Origin: Aldrovandia affinis
Taxonomy: Eukaryota > Chordata > Actinopteri > Notacanthiformes > Halosauridae
Direction: 5' to 3'
Length of the DNA stretch: 64,000 nucleotides
NCBI GenBank assembly: GCA_029706075.1
Contig: JAINUG010000135.1
Span: 931,501-995,500 of the forward strand
Position 1 is the stretch's first letter, and the number at the start of each line of letters is the position of its first letter. The notes under the pieces were generated by a model. The model was not told the DNA's origin. It saw nothing but the letters and a program-made list of their open reading frames with translations, and did no database searches. The translations under genes were made by a program, and so were the position numbers. This document shows, in pieces, positions 19,841 through 29,966 of this stretch.

Positions 19841-21931
19841 CACTCGCTGACTAAATACATGTTATAACTGCTGTTCATAACCATAACACAATGTAAACTG
19901 ATGTTTGACAAACCTCAAAGTGTTACAATTAAAATAAAACTGAAAGAAAACAAGCGGCTGTTGCCAATTTAAGAACCGAATCTACAGGCCTTGCTGTTCC
20001 TGTAAGCAAATGCATCTGGAAACATGACAGTTATTTCATAATGCTTAATTTCAACTGAAACATTTATAACCAATCTAACAATCCTGACCCAGTTCTCTGA
20101 TTGCTGTTTAGTTTGAATTTAACCAGCGAAGAAATTAATTTGCAGAAACCCCAAAAATGCCTCCAGACATTCATTAAATGAAAACAAAAGTCTCAATTTG
20201 TTTTTAGAAATGTATTAAACCATTACACGTCATATATTTCATATGGAGAAAATATGAAACCATTTTAAGGTCTTGAATTCAAGTCTTATTGAGTAAGTGA
20301 GTGTACCCTATGACTTTGAGCTCATGGAAACCTCCATACAGCTTCCATACGGAGAGGACATTACCATTATGGGAGCTGGCAGGACACATCTATTAGTAAC
20401 AACTTTTATCAGCTTTTCCCTTGAGAAAATTGCCACCAAACAAATGGCAGTGCTTGGAAAACAATACAGTCTGATTCATGGTTCTAAGAGCAAAGATATG
20501 CTTTTATTTCATTTCGTTCTGTCTAAACTTCCTGCAGCACTTTCTCCTGCAAAAGAACCCTCGCAACTTCAGAAGTCCCCTCTCTGTTGTTTTGGCTGTC
20601 ACCATCTGTGGCAGACACACAAGCAGCACTCTGGACAGACTGGTTCTCGTTTGTGGATGAAAATATTTACAAAATTTTCCTCTGTTCGGTCCAAAAAACG
20701 AACTTATTTCTCTGTGCCAAACCCCAGACAGAGAAATGATTTTCAAAGCCGCGGTACCCAGGAACGACCGATAAATAACGTTATGCTTTTTGAGCGAGAT
20801 ATAATAAAATCCATATTTAAGCTAAATATGATTTATAGGTGTCTACTTTTTTTTAACAAGACTATTGGGAATCAATTGCTCTCACTTGTGTTTTGGTTCA
20901 GTGTTATCACAGGGCATCTGTTATTTAAAATGTTATCTAAATGGACACACCTCAGGTATCATTTTTTACCATTTACTTTCAACTCTTTCTTCCTTCACCC
21001 TAATCAGCTTAAGCTCCCAAAATAGTTGGCGGTTATTTATTACATTTTACTCATAATATCTAGACCGCAACAAATGTATGCGTGCACATCTTACTGTGAG
21101 CATGTGAATGTGAGTAGATGTATGAATCTATACTATAACTATAAAAAAACCCACACTGAGCAGTCACCATCTGGACAGCAATCTTGAATAGAAAAAAAAG
21201 AGAGACTGAACGTTGGGAGAATATCTATAAAACTTTTCAGGAAGAAAAGTGTGCTTCATAATTACTTTGTTACGATGCTCTGTAATTGGGGTCCCCTTCC
21301 GGGTAGTTTGTAATTCAGCTCGGGTAGTGTCTCTGCGGTGGCTGCAGTTACTGTGTAAGTGGCTGTGATTAAGATAATTAACACAATTAGAGCGACCAGT
21401 CACAACGTGATTGATGAACATTGACAGAATTCTGACAAATTATGTAGCATGAGTCATACAGTAAGAATGCAGCGGGATGAGTAACAGTGTATGGAGAATA
21501 ATCAATACGTGCTGTATACCGAATTACCGATCACTGGTACAGCAGCATCACAGCCAATTTACAAACTTCGACGTAAATGAAAAAAATGGATCAAATGCAA
21601 AACAAAACCAGGCAGAGGAATTGTCCTAGAATGGATCCTGGAATAAAGCAGAGGTAATACTCAATTTAGCATGAAGAGCAGTTGTCACACATTCAGTGGA
21701 TGCTGAACTCACATATGGACAGGGCCTCACGACAGAAGACCCTGACCCTGACAGAAGACAGGGTTAATGATGCTTATGTTAAAGCCAAATGTAATTCACT
21801 GACATGTCTTTTTTCCCACCATGACTTTTACTCTTGGCAAAGAGCATTGTATCATTTGTACTTTCTCTCTACATTGCAGAGGTGTCATGCATCTAATCAT
21901 TTTGGGGATGCAAAAATGGGCATTTATTTTT
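19841..21931. other. Unassigned intergenic DNA containing a 242-codon open frame
   Basis: The longest open frame of the window runs from ATG at 20297 to 21025 on the plus strand. The product is hydrophobic near its end and has no domain, signal peptide or repeat that I recognise. No splice-like or promoter signals stand out around it. The remaining DNA is AT-rich with nothing recognised. Confidence 0.4.
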
Positions 21932-21950
21932 AAATAATAATAATAATAAT

Positions 21951-22006
<56 letters not shown>

Positions 22007-22007
22007 T
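21932..22007. repeat. (AAT)n microsatellite
   Basis: A long trinucleotide run of AAT units, interrupted once near 21955-21958 (AATTAAT). It is read through by a minus-strand frame only because the repeat is stop-free in that frame (poly-isoleucine), which is an artefact. Confidence 0.95.
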
Positions 22008-22130
22008 CATTATAAAACATTGATGTATTGACACATTGTGAACTACTGCTGCATAAAACATAAATATGTCTCAGATAAATGTAAACAACCATGGGCTTAG
22101 CTCAGTAGCACTGAAGCTATTGCTCATAAG

Positions 22131-22483
22131 TTTTTTTTTTAGTATTTTTAGTATTTTAGTATTATTTAATTACATAACAGTAGTACAAAACAAATTTGGG
22201 ACATACTAGGACATCATAACAAAGAACAGAAGTAGGATTACAAAAAAAAGCTTTCACACTAGAGGGGGATTTAAAGCTTAACACACAATATCACAAAGAG
22301 TAGTATCTACTGCCTAATTATAGGCACATATGTAGGACAACAACCAAATACATAATCACCTCAATAAAACTATTGACTATTCGTAATCTTTGAGTATAAG
22401 ATTTTGTCTTTTTTACAGGATAGGAGTTTCAAAGATCTAAAATATGATTTTATTTAATTGATAAAACAAACAGATGCTGGTTT
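22131..22483 (-). mobile_element. Retroposed insertion with poly(A) and 13-bp target duplication, identity unknown
   Basis: The exact 13-bp repeats tattgctcataag lie at 22118-22130 and 22484-22496. The left copy is followed at once by T10 and a run of AGTATTTTT words, which is a poly(A)-type tail on the minus strand. This is the signature of target-primed retroposition with the 3' end at 22131. The 353-bp body contains no tRNA-like head and no protein block that I recognise. It could be a 5'-truncated L1-type LINE or a processed transcript. Confidence 0.85.
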
Positions 22484-22496
22484 TATTGCTCATAAG

Positions 22497-23937
22497 GAGG
22501 CGTTCTTGCATCTCACCATACTGGCCCGTATTTGCTTATTGATAAGCAAATAAGCTCTTCGAGCCACTTCACTTTATAACTGACACACTTTTATTTAAAC
22601 AAAGCAATACATATAACATCAGCCTAATAATAATAAAGTATTGTTGTGTATGACAACAGCAGTAGATCATATTGGATCAATATTGCAGGTTTCTCAGAAC
22701 CAGACATTTAAACCCGAACATGAGCAATTAGCCTAAAACTGTGCTGTACAAAATGTCAATAGAACTCGCTAGGTAGCTAATATGTAACGAGCTTGGTGAA
22801 GTTTGCCGAACTTCCGAGAAATAAATGAATGCATTTTTATTCACTGCAACATACAAAATATTTTCATTATGCCTTATAAAGGGAGCTTAGCACTGCCTGA
22901 TGCAAACCGGGTTCTGAATACCGTATGAATAGCTCTGAACGGGTTCAGAAAACACGAATAGTGGTTTGCAGTGCCTTGATACCTGTTGTATTGGGGGCTT
23001 TCTCGGCTGTTATGTCTTCCACACTGTCAGCCAGATTGATCATTTTGTTCTGCATTTCCCTTTGCACAAATTTAAATACTTTGTGTTGTGTCCTCCACTG
23101 AAACAACAGCATTAGTTACATTTCTATATATACTACACCCATTCTCATTGGCAAATTAGGCAAAATATCATGCCTGTTTATGTGTTTGTACTGCTCGGGG
23201 GGGCTTGGGCAATGTGGCAAGGTAGAATATAATTGTTAATTATAGTTGAAGGAGGTTTGCACAGAGACAAAAGCCTGCGAGGGTGATGGTGTAACAGTAG
23301 GAAGGATAGCACGGCAGCACTGTATAATCACCCGTTATTTGTATTAGTTGGGACAAGGCAGCAGCTCTGCACTGACAAGAATAGTGCATCATGATTGACA
23401 GCCCTGCTGCCGGTTCCCTGAATTACCGATCGCAAACACAATATTTCCTCAGCGTACCGGTTCAAATTTATTTTTTGTTAATTGGAAAGCGTCGCTGTGC
23501 TGCAGACATCTTTGAAGGTGCTCATCTGACAAATCCGGAAAGAAAACAATATCCCTTTTTTTCTCCCCCCCGCTCCCCCAACTTGGAAACTCGGCAACTG
23601 ATCGTTATGTAGGTTGCGATGCGGGGAAGGTTTGGGCTATGGAGGAGGCTGCTCCCCTGGAAAGATGGATGTCTGAAAACAATGGGCCCAGGATCACGTG
23701 GAACCTCCAGGCCCCTCATCTTTTCTTCGACAGGAAAGAAAATGTGGATCATTTAAAAATGTGGGAAAATAACAAAAATTATAAACCTGGGGCCTTTCTC
23801 ATTAAAATGGACAGACTCATGCCTGCGCAGTGTTGGGCTCTTTTTCTTTGGGGGGGGGGCGTTGTAGTTATAATTCTCATCAACCACTGTGATGAGAATT
23901 TTTTTTAAACTTTGTAAATTGATTTATTTTTCTGTAC
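22497..23937. other. Unassigned intergenic DNA, repeat-free part from 23380
   Basis: No gene is recognised. The part at about 23380-23840 has balanced composition, few low-complexity runs and an undisturbed look that contrasts with its AT-rich flanks. It could be conserved non-coding DNA (inference only). A G10 run lies at 23850-23859. Confidence 0.5.
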
Positions 23938-24065
23938 CAGGGCCGTTATGTAGGTCCTGATGTAGGATCAGTTTAGCCTTTTAGATGACAATGGATAAGG
24001 TTAGTTTACCGACAGGGGAAACCTGATCCTAGATCAACTGAGTTGCGTTATACATAATGGCCCTG
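23938..24065. mobile_element. Short MITE, 128 bp
   Basis: The terminal inverted repeats are cagggccgttatgta at the left (23938-23952) and its reverse complement with one mismatch at the right (24051-24065). The flanks ttctgtac and atctctac match at six of eight positions, compatible with an aged 8-bp duplication of an hAT element. There is no coding capacity. It lies 32 bp before the next transposon. Confidence 0.7.
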
Positions 24066-24096
24066 ATCTCTACATGGTCTTAACGTTGTGATAATG

Positions 24097-25035
24097 TACA
24101 GGTAGTGATTAAAAAAAAGGAATCACCAATCTAAAGTCACTTAATCGGTTTGTTGGGCCACCATGTGTGACCAGTATGGCCTGTATGCACTGTGGACATG
24201 TCTGGAGTGATACAACAACACTGATGGAAGTGGGAAAATGCCTGTCTCAGGCGTCGTTCCAGAATATCCCATAAATGCTTGAATGGATTAAGCTCTGCTG
24301 ACTGAAAAGCCCTGATACATGGATAAGGTCAGTGTCATGCTCCTCAAAATATTGGTCGACTTGTCACCTGGAGAGGCACTCTGTATTGGCATAAATGCTT
24401 TAACACAGTGGTCCTCAACCACTGTGTATGCTGGTTTTCGTTCCAACAATAATTGCATTTGAATTGTAACTAACTGTTAGTTGTTCATAATTAAACACCT
24501 TTAATTTATTTTAAAGCATGATTTACTCTCTCAAGGCCATATTATGTCAGAAATAGCTATGCATTCCATGAACAATGCTTGTCCCATATTCACATCCCAA
24601 ACCTTTCAATCAGTCAGATGAACTAATGTTCTCATGTGTTCTATATGTCACATGATTCCTTTAGGATACCTTTTTTATTGATTCAGTTATAGACTGGCAG
24701 GTGAAATCAGTGGAGGCCTAATTGTTGAAAGTGTAAACACCTGAAAGCCAAAACCTAAAATAAGTTTAAGGTAGAAATAACACGTTTTCCACAGCCTTAA
24801 GTGATCAACACATTATCTGTAGCAAAAACCAGCATACACAGTGGGTCCCCAGGAGCGAGGTTGAGAATCACTGCCTTAACATGTGGTGATGATGATTGAC
24901 CATGACCTTGCCTTCTAAGAGTATCAGTGCACGTAAACCATTAGAGGAAAATGTGCTGCACAACCTTACGGAACCACACAACCCCTTCACCGTTAGAAAC
25001 ACAACAGTGTTCTATCTTATTGTTCACTACCTGTA
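24097..25035 (-). mobile_element. Tc1-type transposon remnant with both ends, host of a nested hAT MITE
   Basis: Both ends carry TACAGGTAGTGA as inverted repeats (24097-24108 and 25024-25035), starting and ending at TA as Tc1/mariner insertions do. On the minus strand, 24300-24235 encodes AFQSAELNPFKHLWDILERR, the transposase block around the third catalytic acid, where the usual NPIE is NPFK, so the Glu is lost. The middle is interrupted by a 468-bp hAT MITE. Without that insert the element is only about 470 bp, internally deleted. Confidence 0.82.
24406..24873. mobile_element. hAT-type MITE (468 bp) nested in a Tc1 remnant
   Basis: The left end is cagtggtcctcaacc and the right end is the complement of cagtgattctcaacc. 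Behind these, ACTGTGTATGCTGGTTTT is shared by both arms, with a 17-18 bp gap in the left arm relative to the right. The flanks ctttaaca (24398-24405) and ccttaaca (24874-24881) are an 8-bp target duplication with one mismatch, as expected of hAT. There is no transposase, so it was moved in trans. Confidence 0.88.
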
Positions 25036-25679
25036 AATGACCTGGATTGAATCAGCTTTTATAAATTGCCTTTGACTCACAATTAACTAAAGTGTTACTT
25101 ATTTTCTTCAAAAATGCATTTTGGCTAGTTCTGCGATCACCAAAATCGAATTGCCAAACTGTGTTTGAATAAATGCAAACATTAGCTTTTCACAAAGTGA
25201 AATGTTGATTGAATCCAGGCGTATGGGTCAAAATGAGCAATATGTTATGATGCTAGGCAAGGGAGATGTGATAAGAACTTTTGTGATAAGACAGCGCAGT
25301 GTTATCCTCGTTCAATCATTCGATCACATACATTTCCACACTTCCAACCTATTGTGCTGCTGTGGCTGTTTCTGCTGGCAAGGTGACCGGTCTTTTTTAT
25401 TCCCTGTGCGTGTATATTAGTGGAAGCATGCAGGAGATTTGTTGCACACCAGTGTTTAATTGATCATTGCTGGGGATTATCCACTGCGTAGAATTTAAAT
25501 CACTCTGCCTTGTTTGAAAGGGAGCCATGGAGGTTTTAACCCTCAGCAGTCTCTATCAAGGACAAACATGTGCTGTTGTTTCCTGGAACACCGCTACTGT
25601 GACGAAGCCCCAAACAACAGCGTTGAGTGGACGAAGGGTCTCCGTGTCTGTTCTGCAATACACGAACATGCTTGTTTTT
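25036..25679. other. Unassigned intergenic DNA
   Basis: Nothing recognised. Two overlapping frames that start at 25514 and 25527 and run to about 25960 are created mainly by the GC-rich SINE that follows and are not genes. Confidence 0.6.
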
Positions 25680-26010
25680 TTTTTTTTTGTTGTTGTTTCA
25701 GATTTTCCCCCTGTTTTTCTCTCAATTTGGTGGCCTCTATTGATTCAAGTATTCTCCTCGTGTATCTGCCGCCTGCAACCACAGGATCCAGCCGCTACTC
25801 TGGGACCGGCAGTGACGAGGGCGGGCGAACCTCCTCCTTTGAGACAGACCCCGCTGAGCCATCAGCCATGAATCTGATACACGCAGGGAAGCTTTCTGTA
25901 CTTGCAGCGAGCTCATGCCGGCTTCCCTCCCTCTGCGGCGGACAGCCATTTGCTTTCTAAGCATGGAATCCCACAGTAGTGACTGTAGTACCATTGAGCT
26001 ACTGTGGTTT
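25680..26010 (-). mobile_element. SINE family C, copy 3 (rearranged)
   Basis: On the minus strand the tail reads AAATTGAGAGAAAAACAGGG, then AAAATCTGAAACAACAAC and poly(A) ending at 25679. The body block GGGAAGCCGGCATGAGCTCG (25930-25910) matches copy 2. A tRNA-like head may follow at 26010-25955 (AGTAGCTCAATGGTACTAC, then TGGGATTCCA), joined by a deletion. The part at 25745-25870 differs from the other copies. No target duplication is clear. Confidence 0.7.
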
Positions 26011-26699
26011 ACTTGATTCCACTTTGTCACAAAAATCAAGTTGCATGTAAATCGATGAAAAAGTTCAATCAATGAGACCCTGGCCACATGTTGTAGTAAC
26101 AAATAACACTGCTACATAGGGAGGAATTTGAAATATCTCAGTTAATATTTTCTAATTTCTATTTACAAACACAAAAAATTTGTAAATCTGATCTAGCAGC
26201 TAATACTCATGATATTACATTTTTGCAAAACTGTAGCTTGCTGTTCTATAAGCTATATTGCGCATTTCTCAAAGCTAATAGGATACACAATTAAATTAGG
26301 GATTTAAGTTAAAAATGTAGCCTATTCTTTGAAATGATTCAGTTGATTTTTACTCAGCGAAACCACATATTATCGTTTAAATTCTTCAACATGATGCGAA
26401 GAAAAGGATCACTACAATGTGAGACAATTAAGAAGAAGCTTTGTGATTACTCACCAATGGACTATTCAATCAATTGGCTTGTTAATTCAGAAAAATAAAA
26501 TAAATCATGTTGAGACAATGGTCGGTTTAAGGGTTTGATATCAGCCTCCTCCATTTTCAACTGTAGCCTTTCTGTAACTCATTTTAGCATCGCTTTGCCT
26601 TGTGTTTTGAGAAGAAACACGTAAACATAAAATATTGCGGCAAAACAACATTACAGGCAAAACAAGACAAGCACGGCAAGATATGGTTTCATATAGTAA
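26011..26699. other. Unassigned intergenic DNA
   Basis: AT-rich DNA without recognised genes or repeats. Confidence 0.6.
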
Positions 26700-26866
26700 T
26701 ATAGTATAATAGTATATGCCATTTAGCAGACGCGTTTATCCAAAGCGACTTACAGTAATGAATGCATAAATTCTTCAGTACATGTGGCCCAAATGGGAAC
26801 CAAACCCACAAGCTAAGCATTGTCAGCACCACGCTCAACCTACTGAGTCACACAGAACCACTAAAT
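26700..26866 (-). mobile_element. SINE family A, copy 3
   Basis: The plus strand reads TGCCATTTAGCAGACGCG, TTATCCAAAGCGACTTACAG and, at the head, CCTACTGAGTCACACAGAACC, the reverse of the family A plan. The B-box region (26805-26815) is mutated. A TAATATAGTATAATAGTATA tract at the 3' side is the variable SINE tail. Confidence 0.82.
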
Positions 26867-27068
26867 ATAGCTAAATAAATGATCAAAAAGAACCAACTGC
26901 ATATCAACCCCAATATGCTATTTACAAATCCATCAAAAACGGGTGACCTGGAATCTATTAAATACTATAAATATGAGGGCAGGAAACGAACTCTAGGAAA
27001 ATAATCCATACAACATGACTGACAAGAAAGAGGGAATATACTTTCAAGTAGCTGTAATATGTTGAAGC

Positions 27069-27070
<2 letters not shown>

Positions 27071-27102
<32 letters not shown>
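27071..27102. repeat. (CA)16 microsatellite
   Basis: Sixteen uninterrupted CA units followed by TATATA. It is a potentially polymorphic marker locus. Confidence 0.95.
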
Positions 27103-27107
<5 letters not shown>

Positions 27108-29805
27108 TTGACAGAGCGGGGACCTGAGGAAGATTGATTTAATTTTGCATTACACTGCGGAAAAAGATTAGAAGGGCTAAGACTATCTTACTGACCCTGC
27201 TGCTTCAGAGCTGACAACCTGCCTGCTGAAGTTGCGATAATATTACATTTCCAGACACAACAACCGGTCAGGGATACCGAATTTGGATTTGAGATTCATC
27301 CTCCAGGTACTGGCTGAGCTCTTGGAAAATTGTCTCTCCGTCATGCTGAAAACCTCGCACGAATAAGAAAGGCCAGAGGAAATGCGGCTGAGCCGGGGCT
27401 TCAAAAGACAGTGCTGCTCCTCGGTTCTGCAGGGTTCTCCCGGGCCTCTCTGGTTCTTCCAGCTACAAAACCCAATGTCTAACCAGTCACTGGTCGTCTG
27501 CGGTGCTGCTAAGTTCTCCCTCCACATTCCCTTTTGCACAAAATGGGTGCAACTCGTCACCGCGGCGACTTGATGGAGCGATGCCATATGGTGGTATTCT
27601 GTGCGTGAGTTGGCTCTGTCGGTGGGCCAGGTGTGGACTGGGGAATGAGCTAATGCTCACCGGCTCTCTGCTCCGCAGCACTGACGATGCCAGCTGCAAA
27701 GAGGGCCACCGAACCGTGGGAAAACGCCGGGGGACACGGAATTACATTGTTTGATTTGGGAAGCGCGATGAGCATCATTGAGGGAATAGTGAAACTCAAA
27801 CAATGAGCGTGCGTTCGCCCGCAGCTATGTAACTGTAATATCCATCCGTAACTTCAAGCAAAGACGTGTTACACTTGCAGAGCCAAGACGAGGCTTGACT
27901 ACAATTATTATGGTTAAGAAAATGAAACTAGTTTTTCCACTGCCTTGGTGTTTGCATCAAAGCAAACAAAAAAATATGCATAGGTATTAAAGAGGCTCAT
28001 TTTTAAAATCATATCTTTTTTACCATGATCCCATTGGAAAAAGTATTCAGCTTAATTTAGACATGAAACAAGCTGCCATTTTAGGTTGCATGTACTCAAA
28101 CTTTACATATACATATCTTGCCATTTTTCCTGACTGAAATGTGCGCCTGGGAAAAGTATTTGTTAAAACTTGTATTTGTGAGAAATTAGTAAAAATTCAA
28201 TGATTTAGTAATTGTTATTTACAGTAAGCAATCAGAATGGATTTAGGATTGGGTGTATGTGTTTATAGTTACCTCTTGGTTTGCTATTGTGCAATAGTAA
28301 TGGTAATCTTTGCACTTTAGTTTCATGTGCATTTCCTGGCTGTGTTTAGCACAAGCATTTTACTCCATTTCAGTTGTTGAAATCACAGTGCTTAATGCAG
28401 AAGAAAATGTACAAGCCCATGTTTCAAAAAGCTCTCTCTCGCATGGCCACATACACACTCTCTACTAATCCAAGTAACAAATTGCATACAAAGAAAAATA
28501 TGAATTTACTGGTGTGTTAAATATAGGAATGATGCAAAAATGTATCGCAACATTAGGTATGGTTTGAAAATCATAACTTGATGTGCTTTAAAAGATACCC
28601 ACTGTGCTTCATTAAAGTTTGTGTCACATAAAAGCTAAAAAGTCACACACGTGGCCAACCCAACAATGAATGTGATGAAAATCTCAATAGCGTTACAGAT
28701 TCTAATGCAAGTTAATGTCAGTCAACCAAACCCCAACATAAGAATGACTGTAGAATTATTTGTACTATTGTAGAATGTGACATTATGTTGTGAGCAACAC
28801 ACTGTGCAACACTAATAACCCTTAGGCCACATTTATACTTTCTAAATATCTAGTGCTGACATCAGTTCCTGTAGCATTGTGATTCAAAAGTACTTTAGTC
28901 TTAACACTATCAGCAAGAGAGTGGTTTATATTTACGTAAACACAAAATTCTACAACACATTTACTGTAGTGTCCTGGGTATTTTATCAGTAGAGTAAGGG
29001 GTATAATCAGTGGTACCTGTCTGTAATATTACCTATATTTAGTTCAACAAAACTATGTTCCGCTTCAAACTATGTACAATTTTGAATAATAAGGCCTTAA
29101 TAAAGTATATATAACACATTTTTAAGCATAGTATTACTGCTTTTTAGAAGTTATAGGTAAATGTGTTTTTTTGAAGTCCCAGTTGTATTGCCTTTTTGCA
29201 TATCAGTGCAACCTTAGTAAATTCAGAGCTTAAAAAAGCATGTGATTTTCTCTGAAACAGATCAGTCACTCATTTTAAATGTGTCGTTCGCCAGATCATT
29301 TCAGTTCAGCTCACACAGACATTGAGTCAGATGAGGACACTGCATGTGCATCTTGTGTAGGCAGAGCGTGAACGACCAGAAGGGGCTGTTTGTAAGCGAT
29401 GGGACATGGACGTTCTCCCCGGCTGAAACCACTCCCTCTCTGGATGATGCTATGGCTAGTTATGCACCACCCTGCGGATTGCAGTAGGATTTGGTACCAG
29501 TCTATGGGGCCCATCCACACACTCAAAAAGTGCCTTAACAGGATTAACCACCCAGCAGGCCCTTTGGTTCCAGTTTGTATATGGCTTGAGCTACATCACT
29601 GTACAACAGCTGTCATCTAGCCCTGCAGTTGTTTATAAATAGCTTTATTACTACTTTATTAACTCATTTATAAAGTAGTACTGTTATGCTTGCAAAGGTG
29701 TTGTATGCTTAGTGAAGGCCACAATACATGAAGTGTGACTATGTTTTTCTATTTTAGCCAACTGCCCATGCAGTGCTAAGCATGTGACCTTAAGCTTCCA
29801 TCTTC
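27103..29805. other. Unassigned intergenic DNA
   Basis: The part at 27180-27830 is GC-richer and has several overlapping frames (114 codons on the minus strand at 27243-27587), none with a recognisable domain. The part at 27900-29300 is AT-rich and featureless. I see no gene. Confidence 0.55.
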
Positions 29806-29966
29806 CCTGTTCCCTGTGGCTCAGTTGATAGAGCATGGCGTTGGCAATGCTTAGGTTGTGGGTTTGATTCCCACTGGGACCACATATACAAAAAAAAAAA
29901 AAGTATGCATTCAGTACTGTAAGTCGCTTTGGATAAAAGCGTCTGCTAAATGGCATATATATTATA
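29806..29966 (+). mobile_element. SINE family A, copy 4 (best preserved head)
   Basis: The plus-strand head is CTGTGGCTCAGTTGATAGAG (A box within) and GTGGGTTTGATTCCCAC (B box). An A13 run (29888-29900) follows, then GTAAGTCGCTTTGGATAAAA, GCGTCTGCTAAATGGC and a TATATTA tail. RNA polymerase III type promoter elements are clear. The target duplication is not identifiable because the tail runs into TA-rich DNA. Confidence 0.87.

Noticed and set aside
21796-22092. 98-codon minus-strand frame with poly-isoleucine
   Set aside because: It is the translation of the (AAT)n microsatellite.
25514-25960. 148- and 114-codon plus frames
   Set aside because: They run through the minus-strand family C SINE, whose GC-rich body has few stops.
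29806-29880. tRNA gene on the plus strand
   Set aside because: The A and B boxes belong to a SINE head; there is no complete cloverleaf or acceptor stem, and the rest of SINE family A follows.
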